Shown here piece by piece: positions 43,893 to 53,429 of a DNA stretch of 64,000 bases (the stretch's first letter is position 1; the number at the start of each line of letters is the position of its first letter). The DNA is from Gigaspora rosea (taxonomy: Eukaryota; Glomeromycota; Glomeromycetes; Diversisporales; Gigasporaceae). The DNA lies in NCBI GenBank assembly GCA_003550325.1, contig QKWP01000794.1:70718-134717 (forward strand). The letters are read 5' to 3'. A program made the translations under genes and the position numbers. The notes beneath the pieces are model-generated. The model saw nothing but the letters and a program-made list of their open reading frames with translations. It made no database searches and had not been told where the DNA came from.

Positions 43893-45787
43893 GGTCTTAT
43901 AATTTTAGAAAAAGTGCTTTGGATGAACATGCTATAAGTCAACAGCATAATGAGGCAAATAAAAAAGAAGCAGCAAGTTTAAGAATGATAACTGTATCAA
44001 ATAATGCTATTAATAACGCATTTCAACATGTATTACAAATGATGAAAATGATTTTTTGGCTTGCAACTGAAAATATTGCTTTAAGTAAAATAGAATCTTT
44101 TTTAAATTTGGCTCAATTACTTGAAGTTCCTAATATTAAAAAAGAAGGTTATATTACTTATGCTAATTATTCTTCAGCACATCAAATATTAGAAGCAATA
44201 TCTAAATCAATTAGTAATAATTTATGGGATGAATTAAAAGCTTCTTCAGCAATTGGAATTATAATAGATGAAAGTACAGATATTGCTACTGAATCACATA
44301 TAATTATATATGTAAAATATTGCTTAAATGGAATTGTTAAAATTAGATATTTACAATTATTAAAATTAGAAAATGGAAATGCTGAAACTATTTATAATGC
44401 AATATTTTCTTTGTTTAATGAACATAGTAAGTATAAAATAATTATTTTATTTTAAATTTAATTTTTAAATTATATTTTTTAATTTTTAGAATTATACAAA
44501 AAAATTATGGCATTTGCATCTGATGGTGCATCTGTTATGATGGGAAAAAATAATGGTGTTGCTACTAAAATTTTAAAAGATAATCCATATTTATTTATAA
44601 CTCATTGTATTGCACATAGATTATCTTTAGCATGTGAGGCAGCTCAAAAAGAAATTGAATTTTGTGATTATGCAGAATCAATTTTAAAAAAAACTTATCT
44701 TTTTTTTCATAAATCACCTAAAAGATATAATTCTTTACATAGTTATCAAGAAATACTTGATTCACCAAAACTAAAAATTTAACAAATTTATGAAATACGT
44801 TGGCTTTCAAAATACGAAGTAGTTAAAAATTTTTGTAGAACAATTGAACCTTTACTTGATACATTATTTGAAGCTACTCAATCTACACCAAAAAAACAAC
44901 AAAAAACTTCTATAGTTACTTTATATAATAGTATTTGCAATTGGAAAACTTTGGCATTTATTCATTTTCTTTATGATATATTAGGTTATATTGCAGCTTT
45001 AAATTTGGCTTTACAACAAAGATATATACGTTTTTCAGATATTAATCCTAAAATTGAAGCAACAATACAAAAAATTTATAATGAATATTTAGATATAAAT
45101 CCAAAATTAGGTATCCATTTAAATAAGTTTTTTGAATTAGTACCTTTTTCAACACAACCTTTTATTAATAGTCATAAATTAGAATGTACAATTAGTTGCA
45201 AAGATGATTTAATGAGTTATATTTTTGATTTTGCTAATTCTGTAATTAGTGAAATTAGAAGCAGATTTCCAATGATTTTATTATTGAATTCTATGCAAAT
45301 TTTAAATCCAAATGAATGGCCTAAAGATAAAAAAATATTACAAAATTATGGAGAATTAGAATTAGAAGAATTGATTAAGATATATGAAAAATCACATTGG
45401 CCAAATTATTTAAATGGAATAATTGATGCTGATGAAATAAGGCAAGAATGGAATTTATTTAAAGAAGTTGTCTCATCAAATTATCAAAATCTTGATATGA
45501 ATAATTTACTTCCTATAATTTTTGATCAACATCAAGAATTTTATCCTAATATTATTAAATTATTAGAAATTATATATTCAATTCCTTTTTCAAGTGTAGA
45601 ATGTGAAAGAGGGTTTTCTAAACAAAATCTTATTAAAACTAGTCATCGAAATAGAATTAATAATGATACTCTTCATTTATTTTTATCAATAAATCTAGTA
45701 GATAAAAATATAAATGAATTTGATTTTGAAAAAGCACTTAATATTTGGTCAACAATGGTTCAAACTTCAAGAAGAATTCAAAAATAA

Positions 45788-45990
45788 TAATTATTATTTT
45801 TAAACAACTTAATATTTTCATATATTATTATATTATTATATGGTATTATATTTTTATATTTTTATATTATATTTTTATATTATTATTTTCTATTTTTATA
45901 TTATTATATTCTATTTTTATATTATTAAAATTAAATAAAAACATATTTGTTTTATAAAATATATAAATTAAATTAAAATATAAATTTATA
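45788..45990. repeat. TATTAT-rich low-complexity stretch
   Basis: Directly after the hAT stop the sequence is a run of ATATTTTTATATTATT-like repeats (about 45818-45925), then AT-rich DNA. It may be part of the transposon 3' region. Confidence 0.6.
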
Positions 45991-46299
45991 TAGTGTTTGT
46001 AGTCAAAAATTAGCTTAGCCAGCTAAGTTAAAGTTGATCTTTCTAAGTCAAGCTTCAGAAATTAGTAGATTTTCTCAGATTTTTTCTCAATCTTGCTCAT
46101 ATTTTATGTTCATTAATATTTTTTAAAGTTTTTTAGATCCTAATAAGTAAATGCAATTTAAACAACTGAACTAGGCTAAATTTGATTGGTTACTGCAATT
46201 TTTAATATAATCTAATATAAAAAATTAACTAACTAAGTCAATTTTTGAAAAAGCTAAGCCAATAAAAATCAACTAATACAAATTGGCTACAAATACTTA
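45991..46299. repeat. Foldback MITE with TAGTGTTTGTAG-like ends
   Basis: The left end TAGTGTTTGTAGTC pairs with the right end, TAAGTATTTGTAGCC on the other strand. Inner arms share TTGGCTTAGC and AGTTGATY. The ends resemble those of the gag MITE at 12501-12684. The flanks ATTTATAT and CTTTATAT are similar but do not give an exact 8-bp duplication at fixed ends. Confidence 0.6.
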
Positions 46300-46639
46300 C
46301 TTTATATAAAAATTTTTTCCAGGTTTTTTTTTTTTAACCGGTATTTTTTTATATAACAGGTGCATGTACCGGTAAATTAAAATTTCTATTTTAAACACTG
46401 TTATCACATAACTTTAATTTGAATATAAAAATTATTATCAAACTCTTGTTAATTAATCTGTCCGGAAAATCAGATGAAAAAAGAAATGTTAAAGTATATT
46501 CGTAAGTTTGATAGAAAGCTAATTTTAAAAAAAGCAGATTAAAATGGAGATTTTATTTATTATCAACTGATGTCGCAACGGATTTTTTATAGCTGGTACA
46601 TATCTATTGCCATAGCAATACCATCATACCAAATACATA
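46300..46639. other. Spacer, no gene seen
   Basis: AT-rich sequence. TTAACCGGTATTTTTT and GGTGCATGTACCGG are shared in style with 34740-34850 (ACCGGT and GGTGCA motifs), possibly fragments of one repeat family. Confidence 0.4.
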
Positions 46640-47566
46640 AATATAAAAATGACGATGAGATATTTACTTTTTGGAATAAAATTGTAATGCTAAATTTACA
46701 CATTAATTTTATATTTTAAAGGAGAAGAAAGGTATACATTTATCCCATTACATTAAGGAACTTTTTTTTAACGAACATTTTAAAATAAGGAAATGACATT
46801 TCCATTTTTCAAATATTTTTATAGATAACGAACAACATTTTTCTTCTAACATATTATTATACAATCTAAAGTACAAAATTGTCATTAATTGGTAAAGAAT
46901 TATCAATGATATGTGGTCTTTGCCTTGGGCATAGTAAATTATATATCTTATGATGTGATTTTCAAGACAAATATCAAATTAACTAGATCTTAAGCTTACC
47001 AAGGTTTGAAAATAGATTGACTTTTTTTTATGTAAGATTGATTAATGATAAAATGACATTGCGTATTTATGGAAAAAACGTGTGTTAAATTTTTCATTGT
47101 CAAAGTATTTTCTCTAATTACTGTAGTATACAATAGAAGTTTAATGTCATTCAAGAAACCACTCTTGTAAACATTTTGCACTCTTTAAAATTAGAATTGT
47201 CTTTGAAATTTTAGGATTTTAATGTCGTTAAAAAAACAATTCTCACTTTCTATCATGCATTTTATAATAATATTGTAATTTCTTAAGCAAAAAAACAATT
47301 CTATAAACTCTTGATACTTAAATTAGGGCCAATTGAACCAAATTCCTGAAATCCATTAAAATTAAGCTTAAAAGGTTTCATTTCGTTCCCCTTAATTCCA
47401 GCAAATTAGGAAAAGAAATTAGTTTCTCATAATTATCATTTAAAATATAAAGTTTTAACTTGTAATTTTTGAACTATGATAATTGTTCCCAGACACTGAA
47501 ACTCTATACGTAGGAGTTAATTCATATTTGCAGGCAGAGGTATTCCAGGCGTATAAATCATAGAAA
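46640..47566 (-). pseudogene. Sixth kelch block relic (F): 3' flank and end of last exon
   Basis: 46640-47460 follows, in diverged form, the downstream flank of kelch B, C and D (ATTTTATATTTTAAAGG, AAATAAGGAAATGACA, GTAGTATACAATAGAAGTTTAATG). At 47475-47566 the minus strand matches the end of kelch exon 5 (the equivalent of YTPGI and the final AATTGTTCCCAGACACTG in plus orientation). Similarity stops abruptly at 47566, exactly where CAGTGTTGG, a hAT-like terminus resembling that of the MITE at 22504, begins. The rest of the gene is absent. This shows that block copies once existed between C and D. Confidence 0.65.
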
Positions 47567-48145
47567 TACAGTGTTGGCCAATGACCTAAGTCATAGAAAT
47601 TTTTTAGATGACCTTGGTCATATGTCTAGAAGACCACTGGTCATATGCGATGCAGTCATAACTGTATGACTACTAATCATATGACTAATATGACATTAAT
47701 CATATAACTATAGTTATTGGTCATATGACTTTATATAAGATAGTTACAATAATGGAATTTTTAACATCAATTTTATTTTAATTTATTAGTCAACTTAAAA
47801 TTACCTGCTTTTAATTATTTCTAGTAATGATGTTAATTGTTCAACTTCCTTGTATATAAAAAACAAATTCAGAATAGAATCAAAACAGCTGGCTAACATC
47901 CAGAGCATATAATAAAGTATATGCGAAATGCCAATTAAGATGAACATGTGGAAATCTTATACATGTACACTTTATAAAAAAATGTACGTACGTACTATCA
48001 AAAATTTAATATAGCTTTCATATATTATTTCGAATTTGTAGTGCAAAAAAAAATAAAGATACAGTACAGTAGTAAACATACGTTATGTATATACATAAGT
48101 TCAACGAAACTAATATATAATTATATAAAACTCGTATTTAAAATA
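47567..48145. other. Spacer with GGTCATATGACC-type repeats
   Basis: 47575-47735 is packed with ATGACC, GGTCATATG and CATATGAC in both orientations, so it can fold extensively; it may be the end of a mobile element starting CAGTGTTGGCCAATGACC. The 5' flank of the next gene (48096-48140) is similar to 52433-52475. Confidence 0.5.
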
Positions 48146-48394
48146 ATGGCTTTTATTCTCGCTCAGATCTATTTATTGACATTATGTAATAACACAGTAG
48201 GAGTAGTGCCACGCTGCAGCTATAGATGCCTAACTTCTAATTACACAAAATACTCAACTCAATGCACGCACACAAAGTATTGCATAATGATCACATGGCG
48301 ACAAAAAAGAGGATCGAACACATGTATGATATGCCAATGTGGTCAAAATGCAAAGAGTGTGCGCATCATTGTAGTATTACTCTCTTTACTATAA
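48146..48394 (+). CDS. Candidate small cysteine-rich secreted protein
   Basis: An 82-codon frame from the ATG at 48146 (an in-frame upstream ATG at 48041 would bury the leader). Residues 1-20 (MAFILAQIYLLTLCNNTVGV) look like a signal peptide. The mature part has closely spaced cysteines (RCSYRC, STQC, KYC, NTCMICQC) and a dibasic QKRG that could be a Kex2-type site. It ends in a hydrophobic SVRIIVVLLSLL, which might instead be read-through past an intron. I do not recognise the family. AT-rich context and a mature domain with seven cysteines fit a fungal secreted peptide, but expression is unknown. Part of the coding DNA recurs at 49978-50040 with an internal deletion. Confidence 0.35.
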   Translation: MAFILAQIYLLTLCNNTVGVVPRCSYRCLTSNYTKYSTQCTHTKYCIMITWRQKRGSNTCMICQCGQNAKSVRIIVVLLSLL

Positions 48395-48546
48395 TTTTTC
48401 ATATTCTACTACTAACATCAGATGAGCGTCGTGGAGCAAGTTGCTGAGCAAGGCTCTCATATATTTATCTTCTCATATTTCCATTTTCTTATTGCATCTC
48501 ATATTTCCTTTCTACCTCCTGCATCTTATATATTCATTTATTTCTT
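48395..48546. other. Transition into pyrimidine-rich DNA
   Basis: No gene. The plus strand becomes progressively C/T-rich from about 48465. Confidence 0.4.
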
Positions 48547-48792
48547 ATCCTCTCTCTTTTCTTTTCTCACTTCTTTTTTTTTCTCTTTTTCTCTTTTCTA
48601 TTTCCTTTTACCTTCTTTCTATACTTACTTGCTTTTTTTCACTTTCCTTTTTCTTTCATTTTTCTTCACTTTTCTTTTCCCTTCCCTTCATTTTTCTTTC
48701 CTTTTACTTTCCTTTTCTTTTTCACTTTCTTTCCTCATTATTTTCTTTTCTCTTCACTTTTCTTTTCTCTTCTTTTTTTTTTCTTTTCTCTA
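48547..48792. repeat. Polypyrimidine tract 1
   Basis: The plus strand is nearly all C and T (TTTTCTTTCACTTTT style) for about 245 bp. Long open frames here are a by-product of low complexity. Such homopurine-homopyrimidine tracts can form triplex DNA. Confidence 0.85.
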
Positions 48793-48949
48793 ATAAAAAC
48801 CTCATTAAGTTAAAGATTGTATTAGTGCATTGTGGAAGTGATAAACAGTAAAAGCAGTATTATATAATAAGTTATACTTCCCAAATCATAACATTTTGAA
48901 GTAGAGCTTTTTAATTTTCCCATTTTCATACTAATATCAATGAGCTGAT
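48793..48949. repeat. Spacer copy 1 between polypyrimidine tracts
   Basis: Contains ACCTCATTAAG, GTGCATTGTGGAAGT, AATAAGTTATACTT and CATACTAATA, repeated almost unchanged at 49258-49410. The offset is about 467 bp, so tract and spacer form a macro-repeat. Confidence 0.85.
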
Positions 48950-49257
48950 TTTTTTTTTCTCTTTTCTCTTTCACTTTTATTTTCCCTTTCACTATTCTTT
49001 GCTCTTTTCACTATTCTTTTCATTTTTCTTTTCATTTTTCTTTTCAATTTCACTTTTCTTTACACTTTCACTTTTCTTCCTTTTTTCACTTTCCTTTTTT
49101 CTTTCATTTTCTCTTCATTTTTCTTTTCCCTTTATTTTTCTTTTCTCTCTATTTTCCATTTTCTTTACTTTCCTTTTCTCTTTAACTCTCTTTTCACTTT
49201 CTTTTCACTTTATTTTTCTTTTCTCTTCTTTTCTTTTTCTTTTCCTTTTCATTTCTC
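48950..49257. repeat. Polypyrimidine tract 2
   Basis: Same composition as tract 1, about 308 bp, followed by spacer copy 2 (49258-49410). Confidence 0.85.
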
Positions 49258-49410
49258 TAATAAAACCTCATTTAGCTAAAATTTGTGTTAGTGCATTGTG
49301 GAAGTAATAAACAGTAAAGTAGTATTATATAATAAGTTATACTTTCCAAATTATACCATTTTGAAGTAGAGCTGCTAAATTACCCATTTCCATACTAATA
49401 CCAATGAGCT
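49258..49410. repeat. Spacer copy 2 between polypyrimidine tracts
   Basis: Near-identical to 48793-48949, with small differences such as TTAGC for TTAAG. No coding content. Confidence 0.85.
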
Positions 49411-49722
49411 GTTTTTTTTTTCTTTCACTTTTCTTTCCTCTTTCCCTTTTCTTTACTCTTTCACTTTTATTTCTCTTTTACCTTTCTTTCCTCTCCTTTC
49501 ACTTTGCTTCCCTCTCCTCCGCTTTTCTTTTCTTTTTCATGTTTCTTTCACTTTTATTTCCTTTTTCACTTTCCTCTCCTTTCACTTTTCTTTCCTCTTT
49601 TTTCACTTTACTTTCCTCTTTCACTTTTCTTTTTTCTTTCACTTTCCTTTCCTTTCCTTTCACTTTTCTTTCCTTTTTCACTTTTCACTTTTTTTTTTTT
49701 CCTCTCTTTTGGGGGGGGACTG
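49411..49722. repeat. Polypyrimidine tract 3, ending in a G run
   Basis: About 300 bp of C/T-rich plus strand, ending in a T-run, CCTCTCTTTT and a run of nine or so G at 49711-49719. It leads into a dispersed repeat. Confidence 0.8.
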
Positions 49723-49727
49723 GGTGG

Positions 49728-50045
49728 AATTACCCACGAAAGAGCCAGACAAAGTCAGGCAGCAACAGAAAAAGCACTTATCATTCCAAAAATGCTTTCT
49801 TATTCTTTTATGTTTCTTCTATTTCCATCACATTCCCTAACTAACTATAAATAGCAATTTCATAATCCTATCTAAGGGCTTTGCTGCATGTGAAGATCCT
49901 CGCGATAATAACCTAAGCATGTGAAGATCCTCGCGATAATAACCTAAGCATGACTTTCGTCATGTGTTAGGTTATTATTCTCGCTCGGATCTATTTATTG
50001 ACATTATGTAATAACACAGTGGGAGAAAAAAGAGGATCGTTGAGT
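49728..50045. repeat. Dispersed repeat, copy 1 (partner 52205-52440)
   Basis: Shared landmarks are CCCACGAAAGAGCCAGAC, AAAAATGCTTTCTTAT, CTATAAATAGCAATTTCATAA and GATCCTCGCGATAATAACC. Here GTGAAGATCCTCGCG...CTAAGCAT is duplicated, and a hairpin joins it to TTAGGTTATTATTCTCGCTCGGATC. The last 60 bp resemble the start of the secreted-protein gene at 48158-48220. Confidence 0.7.
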
Positions 50046-50780
50046 TGAAATGGTCTTGTTGAGCTAGCTAACTAAATTTTTTCCATAAGACTTTTAAATT
50101 CTTCTTTTTTTTTTTTTTTTTCTTTTACAATCTATCATTCAATCACATTTATATATAAGGGTTCTTAGTTGATATTTTATTTCCATTTGTCCATCTTGTT
50201 CCTAATTAGAGTCACATGATATCCACCATGCTGATTGAACATTACCTCCATTACAATGTGCCCATTTTCCAATTTTCTTCAACGCCAATTCCATAACAAC
50301 ACCATAGGCTGTTTTCCAAATTTCCATTGAATTACTGTTACTTGTTAGAATTACTCACATCTGCTGATTTTTGGGAATATATGACTGCCTTGTTTATTAT
50401 CCTTTTCAACTTCTATCTCATATTCTTAACCATAACCAATAACCTTTAACTGTTGGGATATGATGGTCCATTATTTTAGGTCGGAGATAATTTTTATTGA
50501 AGCAGTTAAATGTGCAGGTATAGAATCACGTGTTTGTCCATTTGGGTCAGTGGGTCGAAGCTCCGGGTTCAAGATCTGCTGGATTCGTATTCTCTTTTTC
50601 CTTTTTTTTTCAGCTCCCTTGCGGCTATTGTACCCGGCCCCTTGTGCACTACTGACATATTTTGTGCTCTTGCATATGATTTTCAACTTTCAATCATTTT
50701 TCCTTATTAGGTTAGCACTCCACGAACGGGATGTGGCAGCATCGATCGTGTGGCTGCATCTCTTTCTGACCACGTGATTT
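50046..50780. other. Spacer, no gene supported
   Basis: A stretch of higher GC near 50510-50660 contains GGGTTCAAGATC, which superficially resembles a tRNA T-arm / B box, but no tRNA fold was found. Open frames of 60-105 codons overlap on both strands and are not recognised. Confidence 0.4.
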
Positions 50781-50789
50781 ATCGCAATA

Positions 50790-51125
50790 TTTCGAATATT
50801 AATTAATTAATTTTTTAAAAGGAATCCATTCTAATACATTATCATATTTTGTAGTTCTAAGTTGAAATTTTCTAATACTGTTATCGATTTCTTTATTTCC
50901 ACTTGTCCATCCTTGGGTTGTCACATGTCTGGCACCAAGCTTCGTAAGTATTATATCGGTTGCAATTTGCACATACTCTATATTTATAATTCCTTTTAGA
51001 TTCAAGCTCATCTTTGAATACTAACGTGTATTCATTTGTAGTCGTTTCCTGAGTTAGTCCATATACTTTAAGATCCTTTGACTGTACATAATATCTTTTA
51101 ACATATCCATTAAATTTTGTGATTT
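50790..51125 (-). pseudogene. Relic of a Glomeromycotina-type protein kinase gene
   Basis: The minus strand reads FNGYVKRYYVQSKDLKVYGL, TNEYTLVFKDEL, then a Cys motif CANCNRYNTYEAWCQTCD in one frame. After a frame change near 50925 it continues as TTQGWTSGNKEIDNSIRKFQ and YDNVLEWIPFKKL, then a stop. The combination of a kinase-hinge-like 'YGLTQ..TTNEY.LVF', the CxxC...WCQxC module and WTSGNKEID...LEWIPF is the linker found before the kinase domain in the expanded kinase families of Rhizophagus. The kinase domain itself is missing. It is a truncated, frameshifted leftover; no function is expected. Confidence 0.62.
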
Positions 51126-51924
51126 AGTTAATGTTTTTTACACGAAAGGTATCAAAAAGAATCACACGCGAGGAATAATAGAATCTCGTGCGAAGAAATA
51201 ATAAATCCCGTTTCTCTTGACTGCTAGTTTCCTAGCCCATTTCGGTTCTTGCGCATTGGCATGTGTCATTCATGCATGCGTATATTTATTTTATTTATTT
51301 ATTTATTTTTTTTTTTGCTTCATTTGATCTTCACATGCATGGGCGTTTGGGCCGCGGTTGTGGCTGTGTGGCCGCTTCTCTTTTCGATTATGTGATTTAT
51401 TATCACTCCGCATTCTTACACACTGCGATTTGGAGATTTGGAATTATTCGGTGCGATAACCAGAACTGGGGTTGTTTGATACTCCTTTTTACATTAGATG
51501 TGAGCTACGCATAATCAAATTGACACGAGCGTTGGGAATCTCTGTAAGTGTAAGCTATAATTTGATGCTTGCTGGTTGGTAGTTTATTGCTTGCACGTTG
51601 CAGGTCAGCTGTCAATACGATATCTGATATAGATGGTTATAATTAATTTAAAAAAATTTTTTGTTTTTTTTTTTCAGCGTGCCATTGTTTTCATGTGACC
51701 TTTATTGGGCTAGTCATTGCCATATATGGAAATTCATTAACTCATAGTCGTTTGGGCTTGATTATGCGGACTCAGCCCCAAACTTGATCACTCGGATTCG
51801 TTCTTGTTCTATCATCCATCTCACAGTGTTAATCAAATTTTTTCTATCGACTTGAATCAATTCGAACGATTCCAAATTTTACTTTTTCCATTTGTAAATC
51901 ATTCCAACAAATAAACGACTAATG

Positions 51925-51979
<55 letters not shown>

Positions 51980-52204
51980 CAAAAATCCTATTTTGATAAT
52001 TTACGACAATATCATTGCAGCATTTTTGTAATTTTTGAAGTTTGTTCCAATTCATTACGAAATAAGGATCTGTATCTTGAATTGTTGAATGCTTTTAACT
52101 ATTTTTGTATTTGGTGACTAACCAACTTTAATGATTATATTAAATCTTCATTGTTAACAAGAAGTCCAAGTTCATTATTATGTGTTATGTCTGTTCACGA
52201 ATAT
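51126..52204. other. Gene-poor spacer with a 47-base T run
   Basis: A homopolymer of about 47 T lies at 51928-51974; its length may be unreliable. The 83-codon frame at 51263-51514 is not recognised. No other element boundaries were seen. Confidence 0.45.
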
Positions 52205-52480
52205 TTCGAAGTGAGGCACCCACGAAAGAGCCAGACTAAAGTCAGGCAGCGACGAAAAAAACACTTCTCGTTCCAAAAATGCTTTCTTATCCTTTTATAT
52301 TTCCTCTATTTCCATCATATTCCCTAAATAACTATAAATAGCAATTTCATAATCCTATCTTAGGGGCTTTGCTGCATGTGATGATCCTCGCGATAATAAC
52401 CTAAGCATGACTTCGTCATTCGTCAGGTTAAAGTTCAAAAAACTAATCTATAATTATATAAAACCAGTATTTAAAAGCGC
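52205..52480. repeat. Dispersed repeat, copy 2
   Basis: Matches 49728-49950. It then continues with GACTTCGTCATTCGTCAGG and a segment (52433-52475, ACTAATCTATAATTATATAAAAC) that matches the 5' flank of the secreted-protein gene at 48100-48140. Confidence 0.65.
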
Positions 52481-52493
52481 ATCTTGATTAAAA

Positions 52494-52676
52494 TGTTCTG
52501 ACATTTCCAATCAGACCAATTCAGACAGATTCAAGCCCAAGTACCAGTTCGTGTTTCTTTACTTTAGTGATTTGATAGTTTATTGAATAAACTATCGAAT
52601 CAATAAAAGTAAAGGAACACGAAACGATACTCGGGCTTGAATCTGTCAGAATTAACCCGATCAGAAATGTCAGACA
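52494..52676. repeat. Long hairpin / foldback MITE
   Basis: Arms of about 80 bp pair almost fully: TCTGACATTTC, CAGACAGATTCAAGCCC and GTGTTTCTTTACTTT on the left, with complements on the right, around the centre TAGTTTATTGAATAAACTA. Possible ends are TGTTCTGACATT / TGTCTGACATT. Flanks begin TGATT on both sides, but a full target duplication is unclear. Confidence 0.75.
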
Positions 52677-53429
52677 TGATTTTTAAGGTAAAGACTCCAA
52701 CTGTCTAGTTCAACACTGAATTGATCTAGAAAAAATTGCACAAACATCAAATAAACTTTAATTATACTTTTGGCAATTTTTTTTCTGCCTAACTTCGTTC
52801 GGTCTCTTTTAATGCTGGTCAACTTTATTTTTAATATCATACCGTCATTACAGCTGATTCTAAAATTCTAGGACAATAGAAAAATTGCCAATAGGGGGTT
52901 TCATAATTAACAAATAAGTGACGAATTTTGAAAATAAGTAGGATTTTTTAAATAGTATTTGTACTATGTTGAATTATTTAATCGGAAAAATCAAATAAGA
53001 TTCTTTGATTTTACTTATGAAACCCCTAATGAACGAATTAATAAATTTTTGATGGCTGTTGATGCCGAATTTATTCAATTCTGTAATAATTTATCAATTC
53101 GATCATTAATATACATATATGGACATACAATTATTATTAATATTGCATCTAATTTTTACGCATTAAGTTAAAAAAAACTGATGCTTACAAAAGCAATATT
53201 GACTGTCAGGATATAAACTCCGGAATTATGCTTTTCATATTGTATTTGCGAATTGTAATACTGAACAAATACAATGGATGCATTCCAGCCCAAATAGCGC
53301 TGGATATTCAAACTTTATTGAATTCTTTAAGAAGATATATAGCATACATCAATGCGCATTGAAGGGATATATAGCATATATCAGTGCATTGATGTATAAT
53401 TATAATCTTCTAATTTACTCCGGAAGTTC
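52677..53429. other. Spacer, unrecognised short frame
   Basis: A 70-codon plus-strand frame at 52959-53171 (NRKNQIRFFDFTYETPNERI...) has fairly balanced composition but no recognised family and no paralogue in the window. The rest is AT-rich without features. Confidence 0.35.

Larger units (their letters stand above)
43147..45787 (+). pseudogene. hAT-family transposase gene, decayed
   Basis: Encoded in at least three pieces. The N-terminal part (43147-43620) has an acidic repeat, a Lys-rich stretch and a CxxC zinc-finger half (VCKLCLKH). After an intron at about 43621-43892, the finger continues with a DEHAISQQH half, followed by the catalytic domain (IIIDESTDIA). After a clear 63-bp GT-AG intron (44427-44489), phase maintained, come FASDGASVMMGKNNGVA, CIAHRLSLAC and the C-terminal dimerisation region (SSVECERGFSKQNLI, RINNDTLHLFL). 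This matches ZNF862/KIAA1586-like hAT proteins. In-frame stops: TGA at 43486, TAG near 43531 and TAA near 44780. The frame is also one base off across intron 1. Not functional as read. The element ends were not found. Confidence 0.88.

Noticed and set aside
43486-44782. Stop-codon reassignment suggested by in-frame TGA, TAG and TAA in the hAT gene
   Set aside because: All three stops occur, there is also a frame slip, and the intact kelch gene uses TGA as a normal end. Pseudogene decay is simpler.
48422-49854. Long open frames of 60-146 codons rich in Phe, Leu and Ser (or Lys and Glu on the other strand)
   Set aside because: They are by-products of stop-poor polypyrimidine tracts.
50510-50660. 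tRNA or tRNA-derived SINE suggested by GGGTTCAAGATC and a following T run
   Set aside because: No acceptor stem, D arm or anticodon arm could be assembled around it, and no second copy was seen.
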